This document shows, piece after piece, positions 34,077-42,806 of a stretch of DNA of 45,823 bases. The notes under the pieces are model-generated. The model did no database searches. It was not told the DNA's origin and worked only from the letters and a program-made list of their open reading frames with translations. Position 1 is the stretch's first letter. Every line of letters begins with the position of its first letter. A program made the translations under genes and the position numbers. The stretch is from Sphingobacteriales bacterium (GTDB lineage: Bacteria > Bacteroidota > Bacteroidia > Chitinophagales > Chitinophagaceae), in assembly GCA_016185185.1 (NCBI GenBank), contig JACPOD010000064.1, positions 1-45,823 of the forward strand, written 5' to 3'.

Positions 34077-35414
34077 TTAATCCAGAGGCGGGGGGTGGAC
34101 AGTGACTTTTACTTTTTGTATCCGGTTTTTACTGATATCAATTACAGTAAAATCAAAATCTCCCGATTTTATAACTTCATTGTTTTTGGGGAATTCCCCT
34201 GCTATTTCCAATACCAGGCCAGCCAACGAATCACTTTCCCCCCGTACTTTATCAAATGTATCCAATGGTATATCCATAGCTTTGCATACGTCATGGATCA
34301 TGGTTTTCCCTTCAAACAAAAAGTTGTAATCATCTATTTTTTTATTGCCGCTTTCTTCTTCATCAAATTCATCTTTAATATCACCAATAATTTCTTCCAT
34401 TATATCTTCCAGTGTTACAATTCCGCTGGTACCACCAAATTCATCCACAACAATTGCAAAATGAATCCGCTTTAACTGAAACTCCTGAAGCAGGTCATCA
34501 ATTAACTTTTGCTCATGTACAAAACAGGGTTGACGAATTAATGTATGCCAGTCAAAATTTAACTGTTCATGCAAGTGTGGTAATAAATCTTTCGTATGAA
34601 GTATTCCCTTGATTTCGTCCAGGGTTGTATGATAGACCGGAAGCCTGCTGTAATGTAATTCCTCCACTTTTTCTTTTACCAGCAGAAAGTTCAGGCCAAA
34701 TTCAATACCACTTACGTCGAGCCTGGTTTTCATGATCTGTTTGACGGTGATATTGCCAAACTTCACGATCCCTTTTAATATATTTTTTTCTTCCTGAGTT
34801 GTATCCTCATCTACTGTTAAATCAATAGCATGATCAATTTGTTCAAGGCTGTAAGCTGCCGCATCCTTAGGTCCCAGTTTATTTTCAATAGCATCAGAAT
34901 AACTTACCAGCCATAAACTCATTCTTCTAAAAAAATAATTGAAAAACTCTACTGCGGTTAAAATAACAGGGTTATAAGCAAACATTAAGTTATGCTGGGT
35001 GGCCATCACTTTGGGCATTACTTCTCCAAATAATACCAGTAAAAAAGTAACACATACCACTTTTACTAAAAATGATACCCAAAAAACCTGGTAGAGTTGA
35101 GGAGAATTTTCAATTAGACCATCAATTAAAAAATTTGTAAGTAAAATGATGGCAATATTTATCAGGCTATTGGCAATTAACATAGAAGCCAGCAATGTTT
35201 TGGGTGTATCAAGTAATTGTAATATTCGTTTTGCCGAAGGGTGATTTTTAGTCTTCAGCATATTAATATCTTTATAAGTAAGTGAAAAAAAAGCTACTTC
35301 GGCACCCGAAATGCAAAAAGACATAGCAAGCAATAAAATGATTGAAACAATCATTATGGTTATAGCCTGTACATTCATTATGGCTAATATGGTTGGAGCA
35401 AACCCAACAGGCAT
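34077..35414 (-). CDS. gldE: Gliding motility-associated membrane protein GldE (CorC/HlyC-like)
   Basis: 445 residues from ATG 35414. The DUF21 membrane domain has about four helices (SIILLLAMSFCISGAEVAFF, LLASMLIANSLINIAII, VLFGEVMPKVMATQHN), followed by paired CBS domains (MKTRLDVSGIEFG, SRLPVYHTTLDEIKG, IVVDEFGGTSGIVTLEDI) and a C-terminal CorC_HlyC domain (AGEFPKNNEVIKSGDFDF). It lies directly upstream of gldD. A longer TTG start at 35474 would add 20 residues not expected before the first helix; ATG 35378 is another candidate. The precise role in gliding is unclear in the family; transport of cations is suggested by the CorC resemblance. Confidence 0.92.
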   Translation of the reverse strand: MPVGFAPTILAIMNVQAITIMIVSIILLLAMSFCISGAEVAFFSLTYKDINMLKTKNHPSAKRILQLLDTPKTLLASMLIANSLINIAIILLTNFLIDGLIENSPQLYQVFWVSFLVKVVCVTFLLVLFGEVMPKVMATQHNLMFAYNPVILTAVEFFNYFFRRMSLWLVSYSDAIENKLGPKDAAAYSLEQIDHAIDLTVDEDTTQEEKNILKGIVKFGNITVKQIMKTRLDVSGIEFGLNFLLVKEKVEELHYSRLPVYHTTLDEIKGILHTKDLLPHLHEQLNFDWHTLIRQPCFVHEQKLIDDLLQEFQLKRIHFAIVVDEFGGTSGIVTLEDIMEEIIGDIKDEFDEEESGNKKIDDYNFLFEGKTMIHDVCKAMDIPLDTFDKVRGESDSLAGLVLEIAGEFPKNNEVIKSGDFDFTVIDISKNRIQKVKVTVHPPPLD

Positions 35415-35547
35415 TATTTCAATAACCGAATGATAAACCAAAGCTTGCCGGTTTTTATGAACAATCAGCAACAATTGTTGCTTTTATAAATTCAGGCAGG
35501 TCAAACGGCCTGCCTGAAGAATGGCAAAATTAATAATTCAGTAGTAA

Positions 35548-35985
35548 TTAAAAGGGTAAATCATCAGCAGGTTCACCAATTGGTGGCAACTCTCCTGAAT
35601 TAAAAGGTTCGGCACCCGTATCGGCCCCATGAGATCCGTGTAAACCATCTCCCGTTCTTTTATCAAGCATTATAAGATTGTCACCAACAACTTCCGTGGC
35701 AAATTTTCTTATACCCTCTTTATCTTCCCAGCTACGGGTTTTTAAACGTCCTTCAATATAAACAAGGCTTCCTTTATGCAGATATTTATGCGCCAGTTCT
35801 GCCAAACCCCGCCACAGTACTACAGTATGCCATTCCGTTTGGCTTACCAGTTTACCGGTTCTGTCTTTAAAAGTTTCTGTAGTTGCCAGGGGAAATTTGG
35901 CTACAGCAATATTTCCTTCCAGAAATTGAACATCGGGATCTTTACCCAGGTTGCCAATAAGCATTACTCTGTTTACTCCTCTCAT
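35548..35985 (-). CDS. ssb: Single-stranded DNA-binding protein
   Basis: 145 residues. It binds single-stranded DNA in replication, repair and recombination. The OB fold spans residues 1-105 (VNRVMLIGNLGKDPDV, FPLATTETFKDRTG, TEWHTVVLWRGLAELA, YIEGRLKTRSWEDKEG). A short flexible tail ends in the acidic protein-binding tip PADDLPF. It sits between mutY and gldE on the minus strand. Length is within the family range. Confidence 0.96.
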   Translation of the reverse strand: MRGVNRVMLIGNLGKDPDVQFLEGNIAVAKFPLATTETFKDRTGKLVSQTEWHTVVLWRGLAELAHKYLHKGSLVYIEGRLKTRSWEDKEGIRKFATEVVGDNLIMLDKRTGDGLHGSHGADTGAEPFNSGELPPIGEPADDLPF

Positions 35986-36069
35986 GACTTTTTCTTTTGA
36001 TTCATTAATTATTGGGCTGTCAATCGTAGTTTAAATATACATTATTTTATTGGCAATTGTAACCGTTTA

Positions 36070-37182
36070 TCAGAAAAGTACATTGTCTTTATTGCCATCT
36101 TCATGCCATGAATTAATTAACCTGGGAAATGGGATTTTCTTTACCGATCTTTTATTCAACAGTAAAAAATCAGTTAATGAAAGAATTGGGTTTTTAACTT
36201 TGATTGTTAAAAACCTTCCATGAATAGTTTGATGGCTTAACTGCTGTTTATACCACCGTGATATTACTATCAACTCACCTTTTTGTTTACCCATAACCCT
36301 TTTGTAAAGAGATGATTTTAAAAAAGATGTTACATCTTCCGGTGAAGAAATTTCAATTGAAACGTATTCGAACAAATTCTGCCACACATCTTTTTCTATT
36401 CTTTTTCTTACATAAACTTTATTATTAAAATCGATCACCAGAAAATAAAACCACCTCTCCTTTTTAGAAATTTTCTTTTCTTTATAAGGCAATTGACTTA
36501 TTGTATCATTATTGAATGCAACACAGTTTTTCTGTAAAGGACATTCTTGGCAAATTGGTTGTAACGGCTTACATACTGTAGCTCCAAAATCCATAATGGA
36601 TTGGTTATATAAACCTGCTTTATCAGCAGCCATACAGTCATTCGCAATTTCCTGAAACCTTTTTTTCCCTTCACTGGTGTCTACTGCTATATTTATACCA
36701 AAATACCTGCTTAAAACCCGCATTACATTTCCATCAAGCACTGCATACGGAAGGTTATAAGCAAAGGAAGCAATTGCTGCAGCTGTATATGGTCCTACAC
36801 CCTTAAGACCAACGATCTCTTCATATTTTGTGGGGAAATTGCCTTTGTACTTATTAGTGATAGTTCTTGCGGTGGTGAGCAAGTTTTTGCAACGGGAATA
36901 ATAACCTAATCCTTCCCACATCTTAAAAACTTTTTCATCCTTTGCTTTTGAAAGCTTTTGAACAGTAGGAAATGTTTTAAGAAATTTCTCATAATAAGCC
37001 CACCCCTGTTCAACCCTTGTTTGTTGCAGAATAATTTCACTTAACCAGATTTTGTAGGGGTCTTTTTCCCCTTTCCAGGGCATTTTTCGTTGATTCGTCT
37101 CCTTATCCCATTTCAACAGTGTGGTTGTGAAATAAGTCTTTTTATCATTTTTATATAACTCCTTTGTAATGAATCGTTTCAT
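36070..37182 (-). CDS. mutY: A/G-specific adenine glycosylase
   Basis: 370 residues. It removes adenine mispaired with 8-oxoguanine. The helix-hairpin-helix motif is GLKGVGPYTAAAIASF (125-140). Catalytic residues are E49 in WLSEIILQQTRV and D150 in VLDGNVMRVLSR. The 4Fe-4S ligands are C204-x6-C211-x2-C214-x5-C220. The C-terminal NUDIX-like domain (about 235-350) that reads 8-oxoG is present but divergent. It is divergent from the HU gene, and its ATG (37182) is followed by KRFITKELYK. Confidence 0.95.
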   Translation of the reverse strand: MKRFITKELYKNDKKTYFTTTLLKWDKETNQRKMPWKGEKDPYKIWLSEIILQQTRVEQGWAYYEKFLKTFPTVQKLSKAKDEKVFKMWEGLGYYSRCKNLLTTARTITNKYKGNFPTKYEEIVGLKGVGPYTAAAIASFAYNLPYAVLDGNVMRVLSRYFGINIAVDTSEGKKRFQEIANDCMAADKAGLYNQSIMDFGATVCKPLQPICQECPLQKNCVAFNNDTISQLPYKEKKISKKERWFYFLVIDFNNKVYVRKRIEKDVWQNLFEYVSIEISSPEDVTSFLKSSLYKRVMGKQKGELIVISRWYKQQLSHQTIHGRFLTIKVKNPILSLTDFLLLNKRSVKKIPFPRLINSWHEDGNKDNVLF

Positions 37183-37366
37183 TTTAGAATTTCAAACGCA
37201 AGTTAATCAATATTTTCTGCTAATAATCAATGACTTATATAATTTAAAGGTTTCAAAATATGATCTTATTGAATTGATACACAAGATTTTGGCTCAAATT
37301 TTTGGTGTTTTTAAAAATCTTTGTCTTACATTAGAGGAACTTAACCTCCTTAAAACCAACTAAACA

Positions 37367-37657
37367 ATGAGAAAGGCGGATTTAATAAATCAAATTTCAG
37401 AAAAAACCGGCATCCCAAAGGTTGATGTACTGGTTACATTGGAAACTATGTTCAAAGAAATTAAAGAATCTCTTTCCAATGGTGAAAATATTTACGTTCG
37501 TGGTTTTGGAAGTTTTATTACTAAGAAAAGAGCCGCCAAAATAGGCCGTAATATCAAGAAAAATACTGCGGTGCATATTCCCGAACATTATATACCGGCT
37601 TTTAAGCCTGCAAAAGAATTTGTTCAGGAAGTTAAGAGTAAACGGCCTGTTCAATAA
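37367..37657 (+). CDS. HU/IHF family DNA-binding protein
   Basis: A 96-residue nucleoid protein that bends DNA as a dimer. MRKADLINQISEKTGIPKV opens the helical body, GENIYVRGFGSFITKKRAAKIGRN carries the beta arm and the FGSF motif, and VHIPEHYIPAFKPAKEF closes it. Bacteroidota copies in this place are often named IHF subunit beta; the subtype cannot be settled here. The spacer to mutY (37183-37366) is AT-rich and contains AATCTTTG at 37316-37323, a possible weak -7 box. It is followed by the TPR gene after 22 bases. Confidence 0.93.
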   Translation: MRKADLINQISEKTGIPKVDVLVTLETMFKEIKESLSNGENIYVRGFGSFITKKRAAKIGRNIKKNTAVHIPEHYIPAFKPAKEFVQEVKSKRPVQ

Positions 37658-37679
37658 CTTTGCGGCTCAATTATATTAA

Positions 37680-38546
37680 GTGAAAAAACAACAGGTCCTT
37701 TTAATCTGTACTGGTATTTTATTAGTTGTTTTCCTCTTCAAATTTGGAAAAACAGCCGCACCGGGAAAATCTGCTGATCGTACTTCTGTACAAAATCAAC
37801 CCATCGCTTTTGATTTTGAGTCTTTTATTGATTTCTCGAAAAAGAATTTAACCCCTTCTCAGTCAGCATATATTACCGGGCTAGAGAATTCTGTCATTCG
37901 GGGAGCGGTAAAAGACCAGCAGATAAAAGTTTATCACCAACTAGCACATTACTGGAAAGACAGCCTTAATCAAAATATTCCTTATATAGGTTATATTGGA
38001 AAGGCTTCCAGGTTGGAAAATTCGGAAAAAAGCCTCACCTTTGCTGCCCGCAACTTTTTTGAGACTTCAAGAGAAGTAAATGAACCGTCGATAAAGAATT
38101 GGATGTCAGGAGAAGCGGAAGATCTTTATAATAAAGCATTAGCAATTAATCCGGCAAACGATTCAGCAAAAGTTGGGCTGGGAGCTGTTATATTATTTAG
38201 TGGAACCCATTCTCCGATGGAAGGAATCAAACTTATTAAAGAAGTAGCGGAGAAAGACAGCACTAATATGTATGCTCAATTTATGTTGGGTTATGGGTCA
38301 ATTGTATCTCAGCAATGGGACAAAGCCATTGAGAGGTTTGAAAAAGTTCTTTCCAAAGAACCTGAGAATGGGGAGGCTATGTTACTTCTGGCTGAAGCTT
38401 ACGAGCAAAAAGGGGATAAAGCCAATGCCCGAAAATGGTATGAAAAAGAAAAAGAAATGCTTAAAAAGCTGGCGAAAGAACGGAATGAAAAAGTACCGGA
38501 TGAGTTTATAAAAGCATTGGACGACCGGATTAATGCATTGAAATAG
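37680..38546 (+). CDS. Membrane-anchored TPR protein
   Basis: 288 residues, GTG start. A signal anchor (VLLICTGILLVVFLFKFG, residues 6-23) is followed by a helical region and about three TPR units from residue 150 on (AEDLYNKALAINPANDSAKVG, AQFMLGYGSIVSQQWDKA, AMLLLAEAYEQKGDKANA). It is probably a periplasm- or cytoplasm-facing scaffold in the inner membrane. The position between HU and rng is conserved in Bacteroidota as I recall. No enzymatic motif is seen. Confidence 0.85.
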   Translation: MKKQQVLLICTGILLVVFLFKFGKTAAPGKSADRTSVQNQPIAFDFESFIDFSKKNLTPSQSAYITGLENSVIRGAVKDQQIKVYHQLAHYWKDSLNQNIPYIGYIGKASRLENSEKSLTFAARNFFETSREVNEPSIKNWMSGEAEDLYNKALAINPANDSAKVGLGAVILFSGTHSPMEGIKLIKEVAEKDSTNMYAQFMLGYGSIVSQQWDKAIERFEKVLSKEPENGEAMLLLAEAYEQKGDKANARKWYEKEKEMLKKLAKERNEKVPDEFIKALDDRINALK

Positions 38547-38576
38547 ATTTTTTAATTTTTAAATATTATTAGTGTT

Positions 38577-38666
38577 ATGCCTTGTGGTAAGAAAAGAAAA
38601 CGTCATAAAATTGCGACTCATAAGCGTAAAAAACGCTTAAGAAAGAATCGTCATAAGAAGAAATAA
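38577..38666 (+). CDS. 29-residue basic protein, AURKAIP1/COX24 (bS22/mS38)-like
   Basis: MPCGKKRKRHKIATHKRKK then RLRKNRHKKK and stop. About two thirds of the residues are K, R or H. It fits the AURKAIP1/COX24 (DUF1713) family, whose members mS38 and mycobacterial bS22 sit in the small ribosomal subunit near the decoding centre. A protein of this kind upstream of rng is, from memory, conserved in Bacteroidota. It lies 30 bases after the TPR stop and is followed by a strong terminator (38695-38724), so it is likely the last gene of the HU-TPR transcript. Confidence 0.8.
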   Translation: MPCGKKRKRHKIATHKRKKRLRKNRHKKK

Positions 38667-38694
38667 TTTAAACTCTTCTGAAGGCTATTCTTAT

Positions 38695-38724
38695 AAGCCG
38701 GAAGTAAGAACTAGCTTCCGGCTT
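38695..38724 (+). terminator. Intrinsic terminator after the small ribosomal-type protein
   Basis: AAGCCGGAAG (38695-38704) pairs perfectly with CTTCCGGCTT (38715-38724) around a 10-base loop, followed by CTTTTTAC. It separates the HU-TPR unit from rng. Confidence 0.9.
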
Positions 38725-38837
38725 CTTTTTACACTGAATAAATAGTTTCGCTGAAATTTTACGAAAAATAACTATTCAGTATCTCTTCTAACAATTTCCA
38801 AAGGTGTGTGATGGTTGATTGTTTAGAGTGATTGTTT

Positions 38838-40388
38838 ATGCCTAACAAAGAACTTATTATTAATGCGGCTCCACAAGGTGTTGAAATTGCCTTGCTGGAA
38901 GACAAAAAGCTGGTTGAATTACACCAGGAACATGCAGACTCTGATTTTGCCGTGGGAGATCTCTATCTTGGTAAAGTAAAGAAGCTGATACCCGGTATGA
39001 ATGCTGCTTTTGTAGATGTTGGTTTTGAGAAAGACGGCTTTCTTCACTACACCGACCTGAGCCCTTATGTACGCTCCATTTTAAAATTTACCCAACAGGC
39101 CATAGTTGATAAATCTGAGGAAGGTTTTCAGTTTTCTGCTTTTCAATTAGAGCCTGAGATCATTAAAACCGGCAAGATTGCTGAAGTTATGAATGGGCGC
39201 CCAAATGTGCTTGTTCAAATTCTTAAGGAACCAATAGCAGCCAAAGGCCCAAGGTTAAGTTGCGAAATTTCCCTGCCCGGCCGTTTTGTAGTATTAACTC
39301 CTTTTAATGATATAATAGCAGTTTCCAGAAAAATTCATTCAGGAGATGAACGGCGTCGTTTACAAAAAATAGTAGAAGCTATTAAAACCAAAAACTTTGG
39401 TGTAATTGTTCGTACCGCTGCTGAGGGCAAATCAACCGCAGAATTACATGAAGATCTTACTACATTAATTGCTACCTGGCACACTATTCAAAGTAATTTA
39501 AAAACCGCTGTCGCCCCTGCAAAAATTTTCAGCGAGCAAACGAAAACAACCAGCATACTCAGAGACCTATTAAATGAAGATTTTAACCGCATTGTAGTTA
39601 ACGACAAAAATATATTCAACAGTACAAAAGCGTACATCCAGAAAATAGCACCAGATAAGGCTGAGATTGTAAGTTTTTACAGTAATGGTTCGCCAATATT
39701 TGACAGTTTTGGTGTAACCAAACAAGTGAAAGCTGCATTTGGAAAAACAGTAAACCTTCCCAGCGGGGCCTATTTAATTATTGAACATACAGAAGCCCTG
39801 CATGTCATTGATGTAAACAGTGGTTATAAAAGTGTGAGCAGCAACCAGGAAGAAAATGCCCTGCAAACAAACCTCGAAGCTGCTGATGAAATTGCCCGTC
39901 AATTAAGGCTTCGTGATTTAGGTGGGATTATTGTTGTGGACTTTATTGATATGAAGCTTCCGGATAATAAAAAGAAGCTGATGGAAGCAATGGATGGGTT
40001 CATGAATACTGACAGGGCCAAGCATGCCGTTCTACCAATTTCTAAATTTGGGCTGATGCAAATTACCCGGCAACGTATGAAACCGGAGTTAATGATCAAT
40101 ACGCAGGAAGTATGTCCCAGTTGTGGCGGTACCGGCAAAATTGCTTCTACACTCATACTGGAGGATGAAATAGAAAAAAACCTGAATTACCTGGTTATGC
40201 AAAAACATTCAGGATTAACAGTAATGGTTCATCCTATTGTACTGGCATATTTAACAAAAGGATTCCCAAGCAGGCGTTTAAAATGGAGGTGGAAGTATAA
40301 ACAAAGCATTAAAATTAAATCCAACTCCAATTATCATTTAACAGAATATCATTTTTTTGATACCAACGAAGAAGAGATAAAACTTTGA
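38838..40388 (+). CDS. rng: Ribonuclease E/G family endoribonuclease
   Basis: 516 residues from ATG 38838. It cleaves single-stranded RNA in rRNA maturation and mRNA decay. The S1 domain (DLYLGKVKKLIPGMNAAFVDVGFEKDGF is its core) is at about residues 35-125. The catalytic DNase I-like subdomain has HVIDVNSGYKS and VVDFIDM with the metal-binding aspartates, and the zinc-link CPSCGGTGKI with two cysteines lies near residue 420. The long C-terminal scaffold of E. coli RNase E is missing, so it is RNase G-sized. A TTG at 38832 is a less likely start. No clear TAnnTTTG box is seen in the preceding spacer. Confidence 0.94.
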   Translation: MPNKELIINAAPQGVEIALLEDKKLVELHQEHADSDFAVGDLYLGKVKKLIPGMNAAFVDVGFEKDGFLHYTDLSPYVRSILKFTQQAIVDKSEEGFQFSAFQLEPEIIKTGKIAEVMNGRPNVLVQILKEPIAAKGPRLSCEISLPGRFVVLTPFNDIIAVSRKIHSGDERRRLQKIVEAIKTKNFGVIVRTAAEGKSTAELHEDLTTLIATWHTIQSNLKTAVAPAKIFSEQTKTTSILRDLLNEDFNRIVVNDKNIFNSTKAYIQKIAPDKAEIVSFYSNGSPIFDSFGVTKQVKAAFGKTVNLPSGAYLIIEHTEALHVIDVNSGYKSVSSNQEENALQTNLEAADEIARQLRLRDLGGIIVVDFIDMKLPDNKKKLMEAMDGFMNTDRAKHAVLPISKFGLMQITRQRMKPELMINTQEVCPSCGGTGKIASTLILEDEIEKNLNYLVMQKHSGLTVMVHPIVLAYLTKGFPSRRLKWRWKYKQSIKIKSNSNYHLTEYHFFDTNEEEIKL

Positions 40389-40441
40389 TGAATCAAATTA
40401 ATTTCCTCTCCTTTTAATTTTTTGCTGATATACCTTAGAGG

Positions 40442-40822
40442 CTAGTCAATAGCAATCATACTAATTTCAACATTTACGTTTTTGGGCAACCCCTTTACGG
40501 CGATGGTTTCTCTTGCGGGAAAAGTTGTATTAAAATATTTGCCATACACTTCATTAACATCTGAGAACAAAACCATATCACTTAAAAAAATAGTTGTTTT
40601 AACTACATTATTAAAATTCATTCCTGCTTCCTGCAATATTGCCTTAAGATTATGCATTACCTGGTGCGTCTCCATTGTAATATCAGTCATCGCCAGCTCA
40701 CCAGTATCCGGAACCAATGCAATTTGTCCGCTTATAAACAACATGTTCCCTGTTTTAACTGCCTGGCTATAAGGACCAATAGGCGCAGGCGCATTTAACG
40801 TGTTAATAATGGTTTTGTTCAT
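40442..40822 (-). CDS. ridA: RidA family reactive intermediate deaminase
   Basis: 126 residues. It hydrolyses enamine/imine intermediates such as 2-aminoacrylate from serine/threonine dehydratases. The N-terminal APAPIGPYSQAVKTGNMLFISGQI block, the key arginine R104 in FPARETIAVKGLP, and the C-terminal NVEISMIAI are the family signature. Length is typical. It is convergent with rng across a 53-bp spacer without a clear terminator, and divergent from the 3HCDH-like gene. Confidence 0.95.
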   Translation of the reverse strand: MNKTIINTLNAPAPIGPYSQAVKTGNMLFISGQIALVPDTGELAMTDITMETHQVMHNLKAILQEAGMNFNNVVKTTIFLSDMVLFSDVNEVYGKYFNTTFPARETIAVKGLPKNVNVEISMIAID

Positions 40823-40879
40823 ACATTACTTTTTTGCAAGAAAGATAAAATTGCAAAACTTTCCTTCAAGTAACAAACC

Positions 40880-40887
40880 TATTTTTG
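40880..40887 (+). promoter_or_regulatory. Candidate -7 box for the 3HCDH-like/tsaB pair
   Basis: TATTTTTG fits TAnnTTTG and lies 17 bases before the ATG at 40905. The nearest upstream TTG is about 26 bases away, outside the usual spacing, so only the -7 part is supported. Confidence 0.45.
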
Positions 40888-40904
40888 CCTATTAACGGCA
40901 GCGT

Positions 40905-41561
40905 ATGAAAATACTTGTTATTGGAACCATAGAGCAGCAGAATGAATTCAGGGTAAAAAAATTACCTGATGCTTCTGAAGTTTTTTTCTTATCTGATCCC
41001 GGTCAAATAAATATGGTTCCTTCTGCCTTTACAATTTTTGACCTGGGGTTTGAGCCAGACTCGGAAAGAATAAAATTATTAGCATCCATCAATAAGCCTG
41101 TTTTTATTAATTCGGTAATAAATTCATTAAAAGGGTTACATCTGCCCGATAATTTTATAAGAATCAATGCCTGGCCTGGCTTTTTTGAAAGATCGGTAAC
41201 GGAAGTTGCAATAGGTTATCGTGAGCAAGAGCAAAGCGTTCAAACCGTTTTTCAACTACTCCAATGGCCCTTTCAAATAGTGCCTGATACGCCGGGAATG
41301 ATCAGTGCAAGAGTTATTTCCATGATAATAAATGAGGCTTATTTTGCCTTGGGCGAAGGTGTTAGCACCAAAAAAGAAATTGATGTAGCCATGAAACTTG
41401 GAACAAATTATCCTTTGGGACCTTTTGAATGGTGTGAAAAGATAGGTTATAGTAATATCTATAAACTTTTACTGAAACTTTCCGCAACCAACGAACGATA
41501 CGCTATTGCACCTTTACTGATAAAAGAAGTGCAGTCAAATGAAAATATATTATGGCGTTGA
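40905..41561 (+). CDS. 3-hydroxyacyl-CoA dehydrogenase C-terminal-domain protein
   Basis: 218 residues. The second half, PGMISARVISMIINEAYFAL to LGTNYPLGPFEWCEKIG, is a clear 3HCDH_C domain, the helical dimerisation part of beta-hydroxyacyl-CoA dehydrogenases. The first ~100 residues should be the NAD-binding Rossmann domain, but the GxGxxG loop is replaced by VIGTIEQQNEF and the region is short, so NAD binding is doubtful. Usual family length is about 280-300. The last ten bases overlap tsaB, implying translational coupling. It may be a non-catalytic paralogue; its link to tRNA modification is unknown. Confidence 0.75.
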   Translation: MKILVIGTIEQQNEFRVKKLPDASEVFFLSDPGQINMVPSAFTIFDLGFEPDSERIKLLASINKPVFINSVINSLKGLHLPDNFIRINAWPGFFERSVTEVAIGYREQEQSVQTVFQLLQWPFQIVPDTPGMISARVISMIINEAYFALGEGVSTKKEIDVAMKLGTNYPLGPFEWCEKIGYSNIYKLLLKLSATNERYAIAPLLIKEVQSNENILWR

Positions 41562-42244
41562 TTCTGAATATTGATACCTCTGCAGAAACCGCTTCCGTTA
41601 GTTTGTCTAACAATGGAAGTTTAATAAAGATATTTTCAAATAACCAGCCAAAAGATCATGCAAGTTTTATTCAACAAGCCATTAAATCACTTCTACTGGA
41701 AGCTTCTATAGATATTAATGACCTGTCTGCTATCGCTGTTACAGAAGGTCCGGGTTCTTATACCGGGCTAAGAATTGGTATGGCTTCTGCAAAAGGTTTA
41801 TGTTATGCTTTAAATATTCCCTTAATTACACTTTCTACTTTAAAGGTTATGACCAATGCAGCTATAATACAACTGCAAAAAACAGGAGAAACCATTGAGC
41901 CGGGCGATTTATTCTGCCCAATGATCGACGCAAGAAGAGAAGAAGTTTTTACAGCAGTTATAGATAAGCAACTTGAATATATAATAAAACCAACGCCTTT
42001 AATACTCACAGCTGAAGTTTTTATCGGACAATTATCTACCTGTAAAATCTTTTTTTACGGGAGTGGCTCATTCAAATTTAAAAAGTTGTGTAACCATCCA
42101 AACGCCCAATTTATACATGTGTCATTTAATGCAATGGATATGATATTCCTTGCCCATCAGTGTTTCAGCCTGAAAACCTTTGCAGATTTTGCCTATACTG
42201 AGCCTTATTACGGAAAGGATTTTCATTCTTCTGCCAAAATATAA
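41552..42244 (+). CDS. tsaB: tRNA threonylcarbamoyladenosine biosynthesis protein TsaB
   Basis: A 230-residue non-catalytic partner that stabilises TsaD in making t6A37 on ANN-decoding tRNAs. The ASKHA fold begins LILNIDTSAETASVSLS, with AIAVTEGPGSYTGLRIGMASAKGL (the classic TsaB signature), MIDARREEVFTA and a divergent C-terminus. tsaD is not in the window. It overlaps the upstream gene by ten bases. The end at 42244 is followed by an AT-rich spacer holding the promoter of the ArsR gene. Confidence 0.95.
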   Translation: MALILNIDTSAETASVSLSNNGSLIKIFSNNQPKDHASFIQQAIKSLLLEASIDINDLSAIAVTEGPGSYTGLRIGMASAKGLCYALNIPLITLSTLKVMTNAAIIQLQKTGETIEPGDLFCPMIDARREEVFTAVIDKQLEYIIKPTPLILTAEVFIGQLSTCKIFFYGSGSFKFKKLCNHPNAQFIHVSFNAMDMIFLAHQCFSLKTFADFAYTEPYYGKDFHSSAKI

Positions 42245-42310
42245 AGTCCCCGTTCGTCCCATTTTTAGTTACCATTAATCATTTATCTGTTTTATAAAGA
42301 ATTCACATTG

Positions 42311-42318
42311 TATCTTTG
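42311..42318 (+). promoter_or_regulatory. Candidate -7 box for the ArsR gene
   Basis: TATCTTTG matches TAnnTTTG and lies 45 bases before ATG 42363. The -33 region (CTGTTTTATAAAG) has no exact TTG. Confidence 0.5.
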
Positions 42319-42362
42319 CAATGAATAACTCGTTTTTAAATTAAAAGGTATTGGTCTATCCT

Positions 42363-42713
42363 ATGGCGGAATTATTAACTGCCCACACATTAACGGTGGT
42401 ATCTGAAAATGACAGCAGCGCTGAAATCAAAGTAGATTACTTAGCCATTAAAAAAGCAGCCGTTGTATTAAGAGCCATCAATCACAAACTTCGTCAGCAA
42501 ATCCTCCATCTGATTGAGGAGAACAAGCGGATGACAGTAACAGAAATTTACGTTCAATTAAGATTAGAACAATCTGTTGCTTCTCAACATCTTGCTATCA
42601 TGCGCCGTGCAGGTATTGTTAAAACTACCCGGGAAGGGAAGTTTATCTGGTATTCGGTTAACACCAAACGCCTGCAGGAAATTTCAAAGTTTGTATCCGA
42701 TCTGTTGGGCTAA
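42363..42713 (+). CDS. ArsR/SmtB family winged-helix regulator without cysteines
   Basis: 116 residues from ATG 42363 (an in-frame TTG at 42351 is the alternative). The winged-helix core is KLRQQILHLIEENKRMTVTE, then EQSVASQHLAIMRRAGIV (recognition helix) and TTREGKFIWYSVN (wing). The protein has no cysteine at all, so it cannot sense thiols, persulfides or arsenicals by the usual Cys pairs. A non-thiol signal or a histidine/acidic metal site is left. It lies 93 bases upstream of the MBL/rhodanese gene in the same direction and is the natural candidate to control it. Confidence 0.88.
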   Translation: MAELLTAHTLTVVSENDSSAEIKVDYLAIKKAAVVLRAINHKLRQQILHLIEENKRMTVTEIYVQLRLEQSVASQHLAIMRRAGIVKTTREGKFIWYSVNTKRLQEISKFVSDLLG

Positions 42714-42720
42714 ATTGTTT

Positions 42721-42791
42721 ACGGGCATTATGCATTAAATTCTGTTATTAAACGGACGAGGTTTTTATTGCCCGTATCTTTTTTATCTTTG
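42721..42791 (+). promoter_or_regulatory. Spacer with inverted repeat and -7 box before the MBL/rhodanese gene
   Basis: ACGGGCA (42721-42727) and TGCCCGT (42769-42775) form a 7-bp inverted repeat around 41 bases containing ATTAAATTCTGTTATTAAA. TATCTTTG at 42784-42791 fits the -7 consensus, 15 bases before ATG 42807. The repeat could be a terminator for the ArsR gene or an operator for its product. Confidence 0.45.
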
Positions 42792-42806
42792 CTCAAATTT
42801 TAATGC

